64,000 bases of DNA. Origin: Gambelia wislizenii (Eukaryota; Chordata; Lepidosauria; Squamata; Crotaphytidae). Below, in pieces: positions 1 to 10,626 of this stretch (positions within the stretch are counted from its first letter, which is position 1; every line of letters begins with the position of its first letter). Where the stretch lies: positions 163,653,001 to 163,717,000 of the forward strand of contig JAUMIR010000001.1 in NCBI GenBank assembly GCA_030847615.1. Reading direction: 5' to 3'. The notes beneath the pieces are model-generated. The model saw only the letters and a list, made by a program, of their open reading frames with translations, did not search any database and was not told the DNA's origin. A program made the position numbers and the translations under genes.

Positions 1-259
1 TCTTTAAAATGTTAACCCTTACAGCAAGCCAGCGACAGACAGGCATTTTGAAAGACACAGAGAGGGGGAATTAAAGGGTGTTCATTCGCTCAGAGGCTGG
101 AATATTTTACTGTGCCCGTTCAGACTCAGGGAGGTGATCAAGGCAGGGGATGAATGGGCGACCCTCTGCCCACCACGATCTCTTTGTAACATGCAGTTGA
201 GGAAGAGGTTAAAGCTGAAGGGTTTGCAGTGTAGAAATCCATTTAAAAAGGTGATTGAG

Positions 260-288
260 TACACACACACACACGCACACACACATAC
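260..288. repeat. (AC)n microsatellite
   Basis: Short AC dinucleotide run with a few interruptions. The rest of the first 460 bases shows no recognisable gene or repeat. Confidence 0.9.
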
Positions 289-469
289 ATCAACCTTCAT
301 GCAGCTGGAAGGGATGGCTTTGTTTTCGGCTGGTGAGGCTGGATCTGTTGAACGGGTGACTGACCCCTCCATTTCTGGTCACTGATCTCTAAGCCTGCCC
401 CCCAGTCACCATTTCCGGTCATCCCCTAGTACCGATTTATTTTGTCCCAGGCTGTTTACATTTCCGATT

Positions 470-645
470 TTCCGAATCCTCCAGTGACTTTTTAAAAAAC
501 CGGCACAAACCGCGGGACTGGAAGTCCCGCAGGTTGAGGGATAAAAGGTGGCCCCCCTTCTGAAAATCACGTACCCGACCCGATGTACGTGTAAACTGCC
601 AGGGATTGACACGAATTCTTCCCGGGACATTTTCATCATGTAAAC
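470..645 (-). mobile_element. Fragment of foldback element arm
   Basis: Read on the minus strand this begins GTTTACATGATGAAAA and continues with GAAGAATTCGTGT, matching the left arms of the foldback elements at 24514 and 47348. Only one arm is present, so this is a truncated copy. It abuts a hairpin-MITE fragment. Confidence 0.6.
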
Positions 646-649
646 GGCA

Positions 650-712
650 CCCAGCATTCCACAGGAGGCAGACATCACAGTTAAAGTGGAATAATAACGC
701 TATAACAGTGTT
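650..712. repeat. Fragment of ~220-bp hairpin MITE
   Basis: Carries the 3' arm seen in the full copies at 29535 and 43117 (ACAGTTAAAGTGGAATAATA followed by CTATAACAGTG). The other arm is missing. Confidence 0.65.
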
Positions 713-1052
713 GTGCGAGTTGGCTGTTGATGCTAGCTGGGGGAATTCTGGGAGCAGTAGATATTTCTAACTCTCACTATGGAAATGAAAGACATGAGCC
801 CAAACCTGAATAGAAAGAACAGCCTGGAAGGATATATTCCCTCTCTCTCTTGCAAGGAAAGTCAAGAAATAACTGCTAGCTGCTCTTTGACACACCAGCT
901 CATTTGGAGGTATCCATAGAATGCTGTAATAAATTGTATTTATTCTGAAACGTTATGCAGACCACAAGGTCATATAATGTTTCTGAATGTGGTTTTGCAA
1001 ACTGGACCAAACTTGTTATCATTCATTCATTCATAACGACAAGAAAAGAAAT
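713..1052. other. No recognisable feature
   Basis: AT-rich, non-coding in all frames beyond chance length; no terminal repeats or simple repeats noticed apart from an ATTCATTCATTC run near 1021. Confidence 0.5.
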
Positions 1053-1262
1053 TCCCCGTAAGCATTAGGAAGAACTTCCTGATGGCAAGAGCTGTTTGGC
1101 CATGGAATGTACTACGTGTTGTAGAGTCTCCTTCTTTGGAGGTTTTTAAACAGGAGGTTTTAAAACAGGCTGGATGGCTATCTGTTGTGTATACTGCAAG
1201 GCAGGGGATTGGACTAGAAGGCCCTCATGTTCTCTTCCAACGTTATGATTCTATAGCCTATC
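1053..1262 (+). mobile_element. CR1 LINE 3' end (5'-truncated)
   Basis: The sequence runs CATTAGGAAGAACTTCCTGA, then GAGTCTCCTTCTTTGGAGGT, then a TGGATGGC..CATCTGT-like stretch, then CTCTTCCAACGTTATGATTC. This is the conserved end of CR1 elements, which terminates in TGATTCTA-type octamers. No reverse transcriptase is left here; as is usual for CR1, only the last ~200 bp inserted. The short open frame over it is not a gene. Confidence 0.85.
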
Positions 1263-1264
1263 TT

Positions 1265-1578
1265 TTCCCCAAAACTGGAGCTCAAAGCACTCTAAAGAAA
1301 AGCAGTAGTGGAGCAGGAAGGTTCCATCTGCCATGCTGCCTTACCACATGACACTGTCGTTCTTCCGGTGTTCTTTCATTCTGGTCCTGTGGGAGACCAA
1401 AGTAAAACCATGTCTTTTTGCTAATGTTTTTTTCCCCCAGTTAGCAAAAAGATATGGTTTTACCTTGGTCTTTCACAGGACCAGAATGAAAGAATGCTGA
1501 TGTCATGCAGTAAGGCATTCCGGAAGACGGAACCTTTCTGCTACACTGGAGTTTAATTCAGAGTGCAGTAAGACCCTT
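1265..1578. mobile_element. Palindromic MITE, family D copy 1
   Basis: The two halves are inverted copies: CATTCTGGTCCTGTGGGAGA on the left pairs with TTTCACAGGACCAGAATGAA on the right, and the centre is near 1429. The right end GAGTGCAGTAAGACCCT matches the intact terminus of the copy at 29008. The left terminus is eroded. Confidence 0.8.
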
Positions 1579-1902
1579 AGAGAAATTAAAACAAACACAA
1601 ATAAGCTGTTACTTCTGTTCATTGTATATATTTGATCTACTGCTATTATGGCTAGTATTGTCATGCTGTGACCAGATATTATGTAAGTTCTCTGTTCCTT
1701 CTGTATATGGCACATGGTCAATGGACTAATAAACCTACCACTATATTTCTTCTGTCTGTTTGCCCCCACTTCTGGCTCTCACCCTCAGTCTCTCTCTTGC
1801 TTCTTTTGCTCAATGTTCAGATAGCTGTCATAGCCAGAGCCCTTGCTAAATATGTTCAGGAGAACACTTTGTAAAAGTCCCTGGATAACATTTCCTCCAT
1901 GT
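1579..1902. other. No recognisable feature
   Basis: Unique-looking sequence, with a pyrimidine-rich stretch (1790-1815, 1905-1918) just before the candidate exon. Confidence 0.45.
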
Positions 1903-2097
1903 ATCTTGTTTCTCTTTCAGACAAGGGGAGGGGGGTTGTTTCCTTTGTTTACATTTTTGAGAAGCTTCAGAACATGCTTGAGGACATAAAACTGGCAGTT
2001 AAAAGTACACAGACGGATATACACAGAGAGATGCTCTGCACTCTAGCAAAACTTGGACCATGCAAGTGGACAGAAGCAGAGTCAGAAGATGTCTACA
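1903..2097 (+). other. Candidate isolated coding exon, unidentified
   Basis: An open stretch on the plus strand encodes a hydrophilic, helix-like peptide. After residues such as EKLQNMLEDIKLAVKST it reads on to LGPCKWTEAESEDVYR. A TTTCTCTTTCAG sequence ends at 1920 and could be a splice acceptor. A GT follows CTACAG near 2098 and could be a weak donor. Composition differs from the surrounding repeats and it matches no repeat in the window. I do not recognise the protein. A chance open frame or an old LINE remnant is equally possible. Confidence 0.25.
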
Positions 2098-2391
2098 GGT
2101 TGTTTTCTTTGAATTTGTCACATGGCACATCAGACAAGCTGGATATTAGGTGGCCACTATCATGAAAAAATAAGACCACTATGATTTAAGAACTTACATT
2201 GATGGAGGTGGTGATGTGGGGGCAGCCTCTATCCTATAGGCCTAATCTAGCCTATGGAGATAGGGAATATGGCCTGCCACTCCCTATCACCAAGCCCCAC
2301 CTGCCTTTGGGAGAAATCTCCCCTGAACCACTCTTTTTCCTAATAGGGAAGGAGAGTAGCATATAAAAGCCCTGATCCTGTTGGTTAGTGC
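2098..2391. other. No recognisable feature
   Basis: No long frames, terminal repeats or simple repeats seen. Confidence 0.4.
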
Positions 2392-2505
2392 TGGAAGGAT
2401 AGACTCATTGAATCAATGAGATTTTCCTATGTGTTGACTCAATATTCAACAATTGATTCAATGAATATAGTTTGGACTAACCAATGGGATTCTAGTGAAA
2501 GGCAG
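2392..2505. repeat. Short interspersed repeat, family F copy
   Basis: Shares CCTATGTGTTGACT, CAACAATTGATT and GACTAACCAATGGGATTC with 59871-59985. The two copies are in the same orientation and diverged. Class is unknown. Confidence 0.6.
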
Positions 2506-2739
2506 TAATTATCGGTTGATATTTGTATGCACCAGCTGAGTCTTCATCAATGCTCAGTTTCTGGTGGGCACACAGCTATCTGAAAGCACTTCATTCCTCC
2601 TGGACATTTTCCCACATGGATCACTGTACAATGCTTAGCCCTGACAGAGGGAAATATGTATCATCTTCCTCCTACTTATTTTGTAGCCCAGATAAAAATC
2701 AATAAAACTCTTATAGCTCACATTAGAATGAGAAAAACT

Positions 2740-2890
2740 CCTTTGGGCAAGGGAAAACCTGTGGCCCTCCAGATGTTGCTGGGTTAGAAATCCCTTTAGC
2801 CATAGTCAGCATAGCCAGTGGTGAAGGCTGATGAGAGTTGCAGCCTGGCAATATCTGGAGGACTGCAGGTGACCCACCTGTGCCTTAGGA
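2740..2890. mobile_element. Palindromic hAT-type MITE, family G
   Basis: Left arm TGTGGCCCTCCAGATGTTGC pairs with the right arm (AATATCTGGAGGACTGCAGG), around a GATGAGAGTTGCAGCC core. This is the common squamate 'ccctccagatgttg' hairpin; it has no coding capacity. Confidence 0.7.
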
Positions 2891-3164
2891 GATCCATTCA
2901 GAGCCATAACCCCCCTTTGCCTTGAAGTATTTCAGCTTGCCATCATAACGTGTGCAGCGTACCCTTCACCAGTACTGCTGTGGTCTGCCTATGAAGATGG
3001 GAAAGCAGCATGGGCTCACTCAAAGGGCAGCAAACATATACATGCAGCAAACATGACTTCTAGAGAGGTAGCACTACAAAGACCTAAGCCGCATTTGCTG
3101 TTTATATAGGTACAGGGCACAACCAATGTTTCAGAATCTGTTGGAATTCTGATGAGGAATTAAC
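2891..3164. other. No recognisable feature
   Basis: Unique-looking sequence of under 300 bases between the hairpin MITE and the SINE. Confidence 0.4.
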
Positions 3165-3732
3165 CCAGTGCGGCATAGTGGTTTGAGCACTGGATTATGA
3201 CTCTTGAGAGCAGGGTTTGAATCCCTACTCTGCCATGGAAAAACCCACTGGGTGACCTTGGGCAAGTCACACTCTCCCAGTCTCAGAGGAAGGCAAAGGC
3301 AAAGGCAAAGGCAAAGGCAAACTCCCTTTGAACAAATCTTGCCAAAAAGACTGTGTGATAGGTTCACTTTAAGGTTGCCATAAGTCAGAAACGACGTGAA
3401 GGACTTTTTCAAATGGGGAGGGGGAAGCCCTGAGGAGGTTGGGAGAAGAACATCACTGTTAAGCTTACAGTGCCGCATTTCAGATGACGCCATCCTCCTC
3501 CCGACCTTTCCCCGTGCTGCGGGTGCGAGAAATGTGCTGCTTTTATTGACGGAAAACCCCCCGTCAATAAAAAGTGGCACCTGCAGCATGGAGGAAGCAC
3601 TGGGGAAGGTTGGGAGGAGGATGCAGCTGTCGGAAACGGGGTGCTGTAAGTGGAACAGCGCAGTTCTTCTCCCGATTTCCTTGGGGCTTTTTTCACCCAT
3701 TTGAAAAAGTCCGAAGACGCAAGAAGAACAAG
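3165..3732 (+). mobile_element. tRNA-derived SINE with MIR-like core, interrupted
   Basis: The head carries a tRNA-like region: GGTTTGAGCACTGG resembles an A box and GGTTTGAATCCC a B box. The core GTGACCTTGGGCAAGTCAC is shared with MIR-type CORE-SINEs, and the tail reads CATAAGTCAGAAACGACGTGAAG. A GGCAAA hexamer is expanded four to five times near 3292-3322. The tail is interrupted at 3402 by a 310-bp palindromic MITE and resumes at 3713 (GAAGACGCAAGAAGAACAAG). Confidence 0.85.
3402..3711. mobile_element. Perfectly centred palindromic MITE inside the SINE tail
   Basis: Ends are GACTTTTTCAAATGG and CCATTTGAAAAAGTC. The arms pair along the whole length; the centre, near 3553, is TTGACGGAAAACCCCCCGTC. 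Internal words such as CGTCAATAAAAAG also occur in family C MITEs (for example near 27645), so it may be a derivative of that family. Long frames on both strands here are mirror images of one hairpin and not genes. Confidence 0.85.
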
Positions 3733-5104
3733 AAATTGAGAAGCCTAAGTGTGTGCAGGATTCAAGTCATGCTCTTTTTGTTATGGTATATGTAGAAGGG
3801 GAGAATAATGCCTATTTTGCGGCTGCCAAAAGCTGACTTATAAACATTGGCAAAAATTGCACTGTGCTTTACATAGTTTAAAACAGTTTCCTCGGAAATT
3901 TGATTTTGGGTGCAACTATACATTATTGTGGCACTTTTTATCATCTTAAAATCAACCCTGAGGGCTCCTCCAGTAGGTATGACAGCATATGTATGGGGGA
4001 TTTTAACATCTTCCTTGTGTCAGGGCTGAGCAGGAGCCAGGAATCTGAGAGGCAAGGATGTCTGTGTTACTATCCAACCCCTGTTTCCTTAATGACCACT
4101 GTTATGGTAATGATCATTATCTGTACTTTCTACATTTCACTTCTGTCTGACCTCACCGATGACTATCCCTCACCCAGATAAGCATTTGTATAATAATCTG
4201 CCAGCTGAGGCAATACACCCTGCATCTGATGCAGTAGGCTGCCTGTAGTTCACAAAAGCTGATGCCAAATAAAATTTTGTCCGTTGTTAACTTGCCACAA
4301 GATTTTTTGTTCTTTTTGAAGTACTTAAGTACTTAGTGAAATACAACATGAACCAAATAATGCAGAAAATAAAACACAGTCTTCTCATAATTAGAGGAAA
4401 CATCCTAGGCCACAAACGAAGGAGAAAGTCCAAAACCAACATGTTGCTGAGCAGAGGTTTCCAAGAAATAAAACTTTGTCAGATTGTGCCCCAGAGTGAA
4501 AGAAAGATGAAAACCAGCCTGTAGAGGAAATCCAATTAATTTGCTAAATTTTGCAACATTTTTTAAGTTTGTCCCTGCCACACAGCCAGCTCAGCCATGG
4601 TGTTATTCTAGTTCAAATCTGTGATTCTGCCATGAATACTTTTAGAAGATCCAGAGGTTTACCACACTAGGGTTATTAGAAGTGATTGTCTCACTTTAGA
4701 AGTCAACAGATATATTGCTTGATGGAAGGACAGCATATCACACGCTGCTCAAAATTCCCTTCCTACAACTGTATGAAAATACTGTACTTCATTCCACCTC
4801 CTACACACCACATTAGCTATCTGTGCTCCTCCTCCCCTCCTTCCTCTCCAATTAGTCTCCTCCTCCACAGAGCTTTCCCCTCCTCCCTTTCCCACACGTC
4901 ATTTCCTGCTCTTCAACAGTGCATGCTCCCCTTTTAATTAAGAAACATTATGCTGCACGACTGAGCGGTATTGCAAGAATGCAATTTCGAACGTTTCTGT
5001 AAAACCATTCTCCATTTCGCACCCAGCACGCTGCAGATTCTCCATTTCTGAAGTGGATTGGGGCCTCCCCCCCACAACAGAAAAGTGAGGAGTTTCTCTC
5101 CCTT
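3733..5104. other. No recognisable gene or repeat
   Basis: Unique-looking AT-rich sequence. There is a CT-rich stretch at 4790-4930. Small open frames (4336-4524, 4686-4937) lack any family resemblance. Confidence 0.45.
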
Positions 5105-6266
5105 CCTCAAGAGTAAGCCTCTACTGAACTCAGTGGATATTTACTCCCGAGGTGCAAACACACAGACAAAATATTGAGACAGGAGGGGGTGGTGGTTCAT
5201 TGGTTGATTGACAAATACTAGCAATATTTTTCTTTTTAATTTCAAGAGGACAAAAACCAGCTTAACCCAAACTGCAGGAAAAGCACTGGAGTGCGCCTAG
5301 CCATGCTTACTCGAGAGTAAACTCTGCAGGGCTCAAGGGGGCTTCCTTTCTAGTAAAGCCATGTGGTAAAGGAGAGAAAGAGAGCGACCAGAAGTCTTCC
5401 ACTGGCTAAGACACATTCCTGATTTATTTATTTTTGTAAAAAAACAAACCAACCTCAATTTAAAACATAGCAGAAGGAAGAAAGGTTTTGAGAAATTCTC
5501 CCTCCCAAAACCAAACCTCTTCTCTCTCACTTCTGGCTGCGAAGAGCTCCAGATAATGATTCCTTTGCTCATCAACAATACAGGCAATGAGCATTACATG
5601 AAAATACTCATACCTGCAATGGTGCCAGGCAGACTCACCACTGCCCCCTCCCATGCCAAATCACAACCCCTATGCCCCTGGGGAAAAAAAACATACACAA
5701 CCCTCCCCCATGTTTGTTTTAAATAAAAATATACATTGAAGTCTGCCCTCCAACAGCCGAGGCTTAGTTTTGAATCCAAATAAGCTCTGGGAAACGGGGG
5801 GGGGGGGGTTAGACAAAGGGCACCGGCGAGCTCTTCTGATACGCCAGAAGTCGGATGGGATAAAGAAGTATAGGTAAATCCAAGCAAAAACTGGAGGATA
5901 GCCCAATACATGCCCACACTGTCATGTGTTCTTCTCCAATGGTGCAATGATATTACTACACAAGAAAGTATGGTGGTTTCACAGCGCTACTGATTTCATT
6001 CATGGGGATTTGCTGTGAATGAAAAGGAGTGCTACAAAGATACCCCACAGCCAAACCAGCAACAGAAGGGAGATTGTGTTGTGCGACCAGGAAGAACTCA
6101 TTTGCGCAATCATGCGTAATCATGACTAATGGATAGTGCAATAAAACCCCGTGTAGTAAACCTCCCAGTCACACAGCCCCCCCTATAATATTGTATAGTA
6201 GTTGCTCTCTTTCTGTGCAGGTTAATCTGAAATCCCATTGGGTCTGCTGCCTGCATTCTGGGACTC
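5105..6266. other. Mostly unannotated; small repeat words and a G-run
   Basis: Around 5108-5160 and 5305-5335 are words of the AGTAAGCC..TTACTC type that recur in squamate dispersed repeats. A run of G occurs near 5796-5809. No coding region is supported. Confidence 0.4.
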
Positions 6267-6447
6267 TTTCACATTATACAATTAATAGTGCTATGATTTC
6301 ACTTTGATTGCCTTGATTCCATTCTGTGGAAGCCTGGTATTTCCACTTGGGGAAGGTATTTAGAATTCTCATCCAAAGAGCTCTAGGGCCTCATGAAATT
6401 ACAAACCCCTGGATTCCAAAGGATGCAGCCATGGTAGTTAAGGTGCA
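6267..6447. mobile_element. Hairpin MITE, family H (diverged)
   Basis: Recognisable by AGAGCTCTAGGGCCTCATGA and ATGCAGCCATGGTAGTTAAG, the right arm of the ~220-bp hairpin family seen complete at 28502, 29535, 41801, 42027, 43117 and 54258. The left arm is degraded. Confidence 0.6.
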
Positions 6448-6735
6448 TACCCTCCAACTATCCCAATTTGGCCAGGACAGCCCCAAATAATTCTGTCATC
6501 CCACTATTTCAGCTGCTTTTAAACTATTCCAGTTTCTCTTCTCCTCCCACTCTCTCCCCCTTTGTCCTCAGCTCACTTCAATTGCTTCAAACTGAATTCA
6601 AAGTACAAAAATAGTTTGCATTCAGTTAACTCAGCAGGAGGGAAAGAACAGGACAGGACAGAACAGAATCAAATATTGCCTTTCCCAGTAGGCTCAGGCA
6701 AAAACAAAATGCCTTAACCTCTCCTGGCTCATGTG
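6448..6735 (+). repeat. Dispersed repeat, family E copy 1
   Basis: Begins CCCTCCAACTATCCCAATTT and includes CCCCCTTTGTCCTCAGCT and TTAACTCAGCAGGAGGGAAA. Copies lie at 62863-63110 in the same orientation and 29980-30330 inverted. Probably a non-autonomous DNA transposon; class not certain. Confidence 0.65.
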
Positions 6736-6852
6736 TTCTTCCTCATTCATAACTTCTTCCATCTTGACGACACTCTGATGTTGATTGGCCACATGTTGAA
6801 GGGTGTGGAAGTGGACTCATAATGTGGTGTGTCAAAGGGCCCTAGTTTTGTC

Positions 6853-7050
6853 CTCTATATAGTGGTTTAGTCATTTTATTCCACTGCATTTTAGGATTTC
6901 CTGTATTTTACTATCTGATATCTGGCTTTTAGCATGGTGCTTTTAGGGATGGGCCTTTAGAATTCTCAGTCAAAAAGCTCTAGATCCTCACAGACTAAAA
7001 AATCCAGGATTCCATAGGATGCAGCCAAGGCAGGTAAAGTGATATATCTG
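6853..7050. mobile_element. Hairpin MITE, family H (diverged)
   Basis: Contains AGAATTCTCAGTCAAAAAGC and CCAGGATTCCATAGGATGCA, the family H right arm. The left arm is poorly preserved. Confidence 0.55.
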
Positions 7051-7052
7051 TA

Positions 7053-7381
7053 TGTAGGCTGAGTATCCCTTATTCCAAAATCTGAAATACTCCAAAGTCC
7101 AAAATTGTCCTCATGGGTGGCTGAGATAGTGCCACCTTTGCTTTCTGAGGTACACAAACTTTGTTTCATGCACAAAATTATTAAAATATGATGCATAAAG
7201 TTACCTTCAGGCTATGTGTATAAAGTGTATATGAAACATACGTGAATTTCATGTTTAAACCTGGAACCCATTTCCAAGCAATCTCATTATGAACATGCAA
7301 ATATTCTACAAAAAAAACCCAAAAAAACAAATCCAAAATACTTCTGGTCTCAAGCATTTTAGATAAGGGATATTCAACCTG
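7053..7381. mobile_element. Tigger/pogo-like non-autonomous DNA transposon
   Basis: Termini TAGGCTGAGTATCCCTTAT and ATAAGGGATATTCAACCTG are inverted repeats, and TA follows the right end. The interior (CAAAATTATTAAAATATGAT, CATGTTTAAACCTGGAACCC, ACTTCTGGTCTCAAGCATTT) resembles a known vertebrate Tigger-derived repeat. There is no transposase. Confidence 0.8.
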
Positions 7382-8346
7382 TATTGTGAAAGGGCCCCTG
7401 AAAGCAATTTTTGCAGCTTGGCTTTAGCATAATTTGGCTTTTTTCTTTCTAATGAGTGGCAAGGGCAACCTCTCCAAAACAGTACATAACTTCCCAGTGC
7501 CAGAGCAGTAGCCATCTCAGCCAGACTACAGCAAAACCAAAAAGAAAAGTCGTGGGACACATGAAAGACTAATACATTGTATTAAGGCAAAACTTTTTGT
7601 GGTCTATGGTTCACTTCGTAGCATTTACTGACTTAATCTGGCCCATTGCCACTAGGCACTTATTTTTCAAATTAACATGAAATCATGGCACAATATTTAC
7701 GGATGATATAGATCAAGCTCTGTTTACATGGTTTTACAAATTGTCAGGAAATAGCTATCTGCAATGTATCAAATCAGCAGTGGGGGGAATAGAAAGGTTG
7801 TCCCAGTGGACATTACTTTTATTTTCAGATATATGACTGATTGCTAAACTTTCTCTCTCTCTCTCCGTGTGTGTGTGTGTGTGTGTGTGTGTTCAAAAGA
7901 GAAGAATAAGCTTTCTAGCATGAAAATACACAGTGGTGAGACAGTGGGGGTAGGGTGAACAGATTACGTACAGTGAAATAATCTGGACCGTGAAAGTTTT
8001 CCCTTAAATGGTCAGCATCACAGAGAGGTTGACATAAACGAGGGAGTGTGAGTGTCAGAGAGTTTGGTATGTAGGAATTGTATGTGTTTCTTTTCTACAT
8101 TTATAGATTTGTTACAGGGCCAGTGTCATCCAGGAGTCAGCATTGGGCATGAAGCATCTATAGTTACTTTATTTTGAAATGTGTTTTGTATAAACATAAA
8201 AGACTGAGTCAGCAAAACAGATACCAAGGAAAACAAATAAATGATTTCCTTCATTGTTATCCACTGAAATTCTGGAGCCTGTTTCAAAGACACCTTTGAC
8301 AAGGTTGTCAGCGCAAGGCACCAGTTAGTCAAACCATAACTGTTAA
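7382..8346. other. No gene; (CT)n(GT)n microsatellite at 7851-7892
   Basis: A CT run passes directly into a GT run. The rest is unique-looking sequence with no open frame worth calling. Confidence 0.6.
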
Positions 8347-8886
8347 TGTGAAGTCGAAGGCTTTCATGGCTGGCATCCATGGATTTTCCGTGGTTTTTTT
8401 CCGGGCCGTGAGGCCATGTTCTGGAATAGTTTCTTTCTGACGTTGTGCCTGCATCTGTGGCTGGCATCTTCAGAGAATGGTTGGGTAGGTGTGTGTGTGG
8501 AGTTTATATTCTGTGACACCCTGTTGGAGAGTATATGTAAATTTGTGTAATTGAATGGTTCATTTCTGGGTATAGAAATGCAAGGCTCGTTAGTTTGGCT
8601 AATGGTTGGTTGATGACCCATTATCTGCTGGGAATCTCCCTGTCTCTGTGTGGAATTCTTTTGTAAGTGTTGAAGTTTTGATTCTATTGTATTTCAAAAC
8701 TGGGAGCCAGATTTTGTTTACTTTTAAGGTTTCTTCTTTCCTGTTGAAGTTGTCCAGGTGTTTGTGGATTTCAATAGCTCCTCTGTGCATTTTGACATGA
8801 TAGTTGTTGGCCTGGTCTAGAATTCCTGTGTTTTCGAATAGCACTTTGTGTCCAGGTTGGTTTATAACATGTTCTGCTACTGCTAG
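8347..8886 (-). pseudogene. Penelope-like element 3' end, copy 1
   Basis: The minus strand at 8844-8599 encodes the C-terminal end of a polyprotein with the motif HRGAIEIHKH. This resembles the REAIEI..K region at the end of the GIY-YIG endonuclease of Penelope-like retroelements. A ~250-bp 3' tail follows to the left, ending AAGCCTTCGACTTCAC. The reverse transcriptase is absent, so it is a 5'-truncated copy. It lies in inverted orientation to the copy at 9839/15489, and a tail-only copy lies at 51042. The family assignment rests on one motif and the tail arrangement. Confidence 0.65.
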
Positions 8887-9838
8887 TTAAAAAGGGGGCT
8901 TTCGGTGACATACAACTGGCTTGCCCACCCCTGAATTCCCCCCCATGCCACCGGCTCCACCCCCCCTCAGAAAAGCCCCATTTTAAACCCATTCAGCTGG
9001 CCACCACAGGGAGAGAAGGAGGGAAAGAGGTCTCTGCAGCCGAAGGAAAAAAAATCCAAACACCAAGGGAATGGGGGGTGGTCAGAATGGGTTAAAAAGT
9101 GGGGCTTTCAGTGAGGATACTGGTTTGCCCACCCCTGGATTCCCCCCCCCTGGCCACTGGCTCCACCCCCCTCAGAAAAGCCCCGTTTTAAACCCATTCT
9201 GGCCACCGCAGGGAGAAGGAGGGAAAGAGGTGAAGACTCTGGAGCCAAAGGAAAAAATCCAAACACCAAGGGAAGGAGGGGGTTGGCCAGAATGAGTTAA
9301 AAAGGGGGCTTTCAGTGACATACAACTGGCTTGCCCATCCCTGGATTCCCTGTGGTGGCCAGCTGAATGGGTTTAAAACGGGGCTTTTCTGAGAGGGGTG
9401 GAGCCAGTGGCATGGGGGGGAATCCAGTGATGGGCAAGCCAGTTGTATGTCACTGAAAGCCCCCCTTTTAACCCATTCTGACCACACACCCCCTCATTCC
9501 CTTGGTGTTTGGATTTTTTTCCCTTCGGCTGCAGAGACCTCTTTCCCTCCTTCTCTCCCTGCGGTGGCCAGCCGAATGGGTTTAAAACGGGGCTTTTCTG
9601 AGGGGGGTGGAGCCGGTGGCATGGGGGGGGGAATCTGGGGGTGGGCAAGCCACTTGCATCGTCACCCCTTTGGTAGTAGAGCAGCAGCGTGAGTGGACCT
9701 CCTCTCCTCCTCCTTCCCTCCCTCCCTCCTCCCTCCCTGCCAGAATCTGTTTGAAAGGGGCTTTTGTGTTATTTGCGTTTTTTTCACATTCGCGGGTGGC
9801 TTGGGAACCTAACCCCAGCGAATGTGGAGGGACGACTG
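8887..9838. mobile_element. TA-flanked element made of inverted ~205-bp units
   Basis: Two direct units start at 8887 and 9091, each running AGGGGGCTTTC..CAACTGGCTTGCCCACCCC..AAAGCCCC..AACACCAAGGGAA. A partial third starts at 9296. The arrangement then inverts near 9350 and similar units run the other way to about 9680. The right terminus TTCGCGGGTGGC..GGAGGGACGACTG is followed by TA and then by Penelope-like sequence, implying insertion at a TA. Related termini bound 30627-31439. The left terminus was not found. Open frames here are repeat artefacts. Confidence 0.65.
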
Positions 9839-9917
9839 TAGAATCAAAACCTCAACACTTACAAAATAATTCCACCCAGAGACAGGGGGATTCCCAGCAG
9901 ATAATGGGCCATCAACC
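9839..9917 (+). pseudogene. Penelope-like element copy 2, left part
   Basis: The plus strand matches the reverse complement of 8600-8685 and encodes the equivalent C-terminal residues (RIKTSTLTK, then a stop, then FHPETGGFPADNGPST). It is cut at 9917 by the copia element and resumes at 15489. Confidence 0.7.
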
Positions 9918-10595
9918 TGTCAGGGATGATGGGAGTTGTAGCTCTTCACCTCTGGCTCAAACTCACCACCTTGTTATGCAGCAGAGCCAACCAGCTTAGA
10001 TCAGTGGTTAATGCTTTCCTCCAAAGCAGCAGAGTTTCAGAGAATAGGCTGAAGATCCTGACAAACTCTCCAAGCCTTCTCACTCTTCTCCAGGTGTCTC
10101 CAAAATGTCTCCAGGATTCACTCAGGCAACTCAGTAGTTTTATATAAAACCTACTTTATTCTTCTATATAAATATACTATATGGTAAACAAACCACAATC
10201 TCTACACATTACTCCACAATATCTCCAAACTACTGCACCTCTACTCAACCACACAAATACATTGGCAAACATTGCAATTTTATAGCCATTGTTTAACACC
10301 ACCCACTAGTTAGTTTCCACCCAGTGGGTGTGTACTTCCATTCTGATTGGTCCACATAGTTCCACCCATACTTAAGACCAACCCATGTATTTCAACATTT
10401 CACCTTGTACACTTAATGATTCTCAGGTGTTTCCAATCTGCATTCAGTACCTCTGTCCTTGGCTCTCAGGCCTTCTAGATTACATTAGCAGTTTCACCTG
10501 TGTAGCCCCATAATTGCTCTTGCTTAGTCATTGTGACTTTCACATACATATTTTATTTCTTTCACTGTATGTCCCATGTTGCATTTTCCTTAACA
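9918..10595 (-). repeat. 3' LTR of the copia element
   Basis: On the minus strand it runs TGTTAAGGAAAATGC to CATCATCCCTGACA, so it has TG..CA ends. TATA-like sequence (TATATTTATATAGAAG) and an AATAAA (plus-strand 10155-10160) lie close together toward its 3' part. Against the 5' LTR it differs at 10040 (G versus T at 14933) and 10347 (T versus C at 15240). Confidence 0.95.
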
Positions 10596-10604
10596 ATCCC
10601 CTCC
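10596..10604 (-). promoter_or_regulatory. Polypurine tract for plus-strand priming
   Basis: Minus-strand GGAGGGGAT lies directly against the 3' LTR, where LTR retrotransposons place the RNase H-resistant primer. Confidence 0.85.
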
Positions 10605-10626
10605 GAAATAAAATATTGTATGTGTC

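Noticed and set aside
3131..3700. 189-codon minus-strand frame
   Set aside because: Runs through a SINE and a palindromic MITE; no domain.
9188..9999. Several overlapping proline-rich frames
   Set aside because: They follow the inverted ~205-bp repeat units and recur in different frames with each unit.
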